A stretch of 9,030 nucleotides of DNA from an uncultured Saprospiraceae bacterium (GTDB lineage Bacteria > Bacteroidota > Bacteroidia > Chitinophagales > Saprospiraceae), in the NCBI GenBank assembly GCA_937967535.1, contig CALCMV010000141.1, positions 1 through 9,030 on the forward strand, in the 5' to 3' direction. The translations under genes and the position numbers were made by a program. The notes beneath the pieces are model-generated. The model searched no databases. It saw nothing but the letters and a program-made list of their open reading frames with translations, and had not been told where the DNA came from. This document shows positions 7,098 to 9,030 of this stretch, one piece after another; the first letter of the stretch is position 1; every line of letters starts with the position of its first letter.

Positions 7098-8294
7098 ATG
7101 GAAAATATCATTCTTTTTGACGACGAAAAGCGTAAGCAACTCTACCCGCTGACCATGACACGCCCTGTGTGCGAGCTGCGCGTGGGCATTCTCACTATCC
7201 GCGAAAAATGGGAATTGTGGTTCAATAATAAGGTATCGCATATCACCGTACCGCAGTTGCAGGAAAAATTTCCGATGCGAATGCGTAAGCGCAACCTTAT
7301 TATCAATGGTGGTATCTTGCCTACGCCTATGCTTTGCGAGGAAATCATTGAGATGGATGAAGACGATGTTCTCCTCAAAGGTGATGTATTTATTGCCGCG
7401 AAAATTAGTTCGGATAGTCTCGATATTCTTCAACGCGATGCCGAGTTGAGTGGTTTTCGGAAAATACAAAGCAAAGCCGAATTTATTAAGATTGAAAATT
7501 GTTGGGATATATTTCGCTTTAATGGCGAGGCGATTCAGGCGGATTTTGAAAAAATCACCCGCAATCGCGCCTCCGAAGCCCTGAGCGATACCAACCGTTT
7601 TCTCAATCGCAAAAACATCTTCATCGAAGAAGGCGCGAAAGTCGAATTTGCCACACTTAATGCTGAAACCGGACCGATTTACATCGGTAAAAATGCACAA
7701 ATCATGGAAGGCAGTATCGTGCGCGGACCTTTTGCGATGTGCGAAAATGCCGTCCTCAAACTCGGCGCAAAAATCTACGGACCCACCACGCTCGGACCTT
7801 ATTGCAAAGTCGGTGGTGAGGTCAATAATAGCGTCCTCACAGGCTACTCCAATAAAGGACATGAGGGCTTTCTCGGCAATTCCGTCTTGGGCGAATGGTG
7901 CAATATCGGCGCAGATTCCAACACCTCTAATCTCAAAAATAATTATGCCGAAGTCCGCCTATGGAACTATGAATCAGAGAGTTTTGAAAAAACAGGCTTA
8001 CAGTTTTGTGGCTTAATTATGGGCGACCACTCCAAATGTGGTATCAATACGATGTTCAATACGGGTACGGTCGTCGGTGTGTCAGCGAATGTGTATGGTT
8101 CGGGCTATCCGCGCAATTTTGTACCCTCATTTTCGTGGGGCGGCGCAAGTGGATTTACGACTTATCGACTCAAAAAAGTCTTTGAAGTCGCAGAGCGCGT
8201 GATGGCACGCAGAGGTAAAAAATTGGATGAGCGCGAGCAGAAGGTTTTGGAGTTTGTTTTTGGGGAGTCGAAGGTGTATCGTAGGTGGGAGTGA
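7098..8294 (+). CDS. GlmU-like nucleotidyltransferase/acetyltransferase (Bacteroidota type)
   Basis: This is the alternative GlmU family of Bacteroidota, annotated elsewhere as putative UDP-GlcNAc diphosphorylase / glucosamine-1-phosphate N-acetyltransferase (398 residues from this start). The N-terminus MENIILFDDEKRKQLYPLTMTRPVCELRVGILTIREKW is its signature and differs from the AGxGTRM loop of classical GlmU. The middle and C-terminal part is a left-handed beta-helix of hexapeptide repeats (about 190-335; IYIGKNAQI, GPTTLGPYCKVGG). NKGHEGFLGNSVLGEWCNIGA corresponds to the acetyltransferase active-site region of GlmU, with H255 matching the catalytic His. It would make UDP-GlcNAc for peptidoglycan and lipopolysaccharide; activity is inferred from the family. 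The ATG at 7098 is preferred over the TTG at 7092 because family members begin close to 'NIILFDD'. There is no visible promoter between the rpmE2 terminator and this gene, so read-through from rpmE2 is possible. Confidence 0.88.
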   Translation: MENIILFDDEKRKQLYPLTMTRPVCELRVGILTIREKWELWFNNKVSHITVPQLQEKFPMRMRKRNLIINGGILPTPMLCEEIIEMDEDDVLLKGDVFIAAKISSDSLDILQRDAELSGFRKIQSKAEFIKIENCWDIFRFNGEAIQADFEKITRNRASEALSDTNRFLNRKNIFIEEGAKVEFATLNAETGPIYIGKNAQIMEGSIVRGPFAMCENAVLKLGAKIYGPTTLGPYCKVGGEVNNSVLTGYSNKGHEGFLGNSVLGEWCNIGADSNTSNLKNNYAEVRLWNYESESFEKTGLQFCGLIMGDHSKCGINTMFNTGTVVGVSANVYGSGYPRNFVPSFSWGGASGFTTYRLKKVFEVAERVMARRGKKLDEREQKVLEFVFGESKVYRRWE

Positions 8295-8298
8295 GTTC

Positions 8299-8327
8299 TT
8301 TTTCATATGTAATAATTAGATGAAAAA
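8299..8327 (+). terminator. Weak possible terminator after the GlmU-like gene
   Basis: An 8-bp stem tttttcat (8299-8306) / atgaaaaa (8320-8327) starts a few bases after the stop codon. It is AT-only apart from one pair and is followed by only four T a few bases on, so it may not terminate well. Confidence 0.25.
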
Positions 8328-8388
8328 TACGTTTTAAAATTTAATTCCATATAAAGGACATATATTATTTTAACCGAAAAAAGAAAAT

Positions 8389-8667
8389 ATGACAATATTG
8401 ATGTTTTTGTCTTTTGTAATCACAATAGCACAAGGTTTGTTGACTTACACTGTGGGAGAATTACTAATGAACCATGTAGAATCTGTGATTACATTAATAA
8501 CAAGAAAACCGTTAAATAAAGAAATTAATGAATATCAAGTAAAAGAGATTCTCCGGGTAATTGGAAGGTATTGCAAAATCATAGGAGCTTTAACGATAAT
8601 AGTAGGAATAATTACACTTATAATGGGTTTAAGAATGCCATTTGATAGTTTTAGATTAAATTTTTAG
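8389..8667 (+). CDS. Small two-helix membrane protein of unknown function
   Basis: I do not recognise this 92-residue protein. It has a hydrophobic N-terminal segment (about 2-26), a charged middle (about 39-60, KPLNKEINEYQVKEILRVIGR) and a second hydrophobic helix (about 62-81, IIGALTIIVGIITLIMGL), with a short polar tail. Both ends probably lie on the same side of the membrane. The ATG follows an A-rich tract (aaaaaagaaaat), which suits a Bacteroidota start. The codons are much more AT-rich (many ata, tta, aga) than in the GlmU-like gene next door, hinting at a different origin. It has no visible partner gene in the window. The ORF is open and plausible, but no family supports it. Confidence 0.55.
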   Translation: MTILMFLSFVITIAQGLLTYTVGELLMNHVESVITLITRKPLNKEINEYQVKEILRVIGRYCKIIGALTIIVGIITLIMGLRMPFDSFRLNF

Positions 8668-9030
8668 GTGTTTGTACAGTAGGCGAGTATTGTTTTCGGT
8701 TTAGGAAAAATATTGTTTACAAACAATAAAAATCGTAAATTAGCTGATATTCAAAACAAATCAACAGAAAGATTGCATTAGTATCAGGACAACTAAACAA
8801 ATGTATGGCTTATTCTGATTTTACATTGACGGATTTGGAACGAAAATTCAAAATCGGTAGTCAAAAAGTAGATTTATTTGATAAAAAACCATTAGTGATG
8901 CGTCATAAAGAACTGATAAACAAAGATTTAAAAATACTAAATTAGGTGCTTTGTAAAATGCGAATATAAATTATTGATTATCAATTTTTTACGCATAACA
9001 AAATATAAATTAAAGTGTAATTTTTTGTAA
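8668..9030. other. AT-rich tail with gene remnants
   Basis: No full gene is seen in these 363 bp. They contain the short ORF at 8805-8945, a 32-codon open stretch without an ATG (about 8683-8781, ending LADIQNKSTERLH before a stop) and an imperfect hairpin (8958-8996, atgcg/cgcat ends) before the window edge. The composition and broken frames suggest decayed accessory DNA. Confidence 0.5.
8805..8945 (+). pseudogene. 46-codon ORF, likely N-terminal remnant of a larger gene
   Basis: The frame reads MAYSDFTLTDLERKFKIGSQ, continues KVDLFDKKPLVM and stops after 46 residues. The opening MxYSDFTL..L..KF...  ..LF recalls the N-terminus of a family of hypothetical proteins common in cyanobacteria and other environmental bacteria, which run well past 150 residues; I recall this from memory and cannot confirm it. 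If right, this is a truncated copy whose remaining sequence has been lost or replaced after about residue 27. It might instead be a genuine short gene. Confidence 0.35.

Overview
The window looks like chromosomal DNA from a Bacteroidota bacterium, perhaps a Saprospiria- or Cytophaga-like environmental lineage; that finer placement is only an inference. The evidence is a PorP/SprF-family protein, a protein ending in a gliding-motility-associated (type B) type IX secretion sorting domain, a zinc-free type B ribosomal protein L31, the Bacteroidota-type GlmU-like protein, promoter motifs of the TTTG / TAnnTTTG kind, and start codons without Shine-Dalgarno sequences.

Layout. Bases 1-348 are non-coding and hold five hairpins, one of which is a good terminator for the leftward genes. 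Three leftward genes follow, in transcription order: a small secreted cargo protein with an Ig-like domain and a type B sorting domain (5221-4304), a PorP/SprF-like outer-membrane protein (3794-2760), and a large TPR / beta-propeller / carboxypeptidase-regulatory-like / OmpA protein resembling PorE (2613-349). Together they form a type IX secretion module: a cargo, its probable outer-membrane partner, and a periplasmic protein that ties the machinery to peptidoglycan. Between cargo and PorP genes lies about 500 bp of very AT-rich DNA carrying two abutting large inverted repeats.

The second half is rightward: a Kbp (YgaU)-like BON-LysM protein (5769-6326), ribosomal protein L31 type B (6660-6959), and a GlmU-like nucleotidyltransferase/acyltransferase (7098-8294). 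Clear intrinsic terminators follow kbp and rpmE2. The tail (8295-9030) is more AT-rich, with a small two-helix membrane protein of unknown function and a 46-codon ORF that looks like the start of a truncated gene.

The most unusual signal is in the spacers. Almost every intergenic gap contains a long palindrome, several built from repeated short words (gtgttgttgtgtcgta; gatagttcatagtt; gatttttgatt). In the kbp and rpmE2 leaders the palindrome lies between a recognisable promoter and the start codon, with nearly the same promoter-to-start distance (136 and 135 nt). A 162-bp MITE-like element with TCGTCTGACGA motifs lies upstream of kbp, and related motifs occur at the left edge of the window. 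No complete insertion sequence, CRISPR array, tRNA or rRNA was seen.
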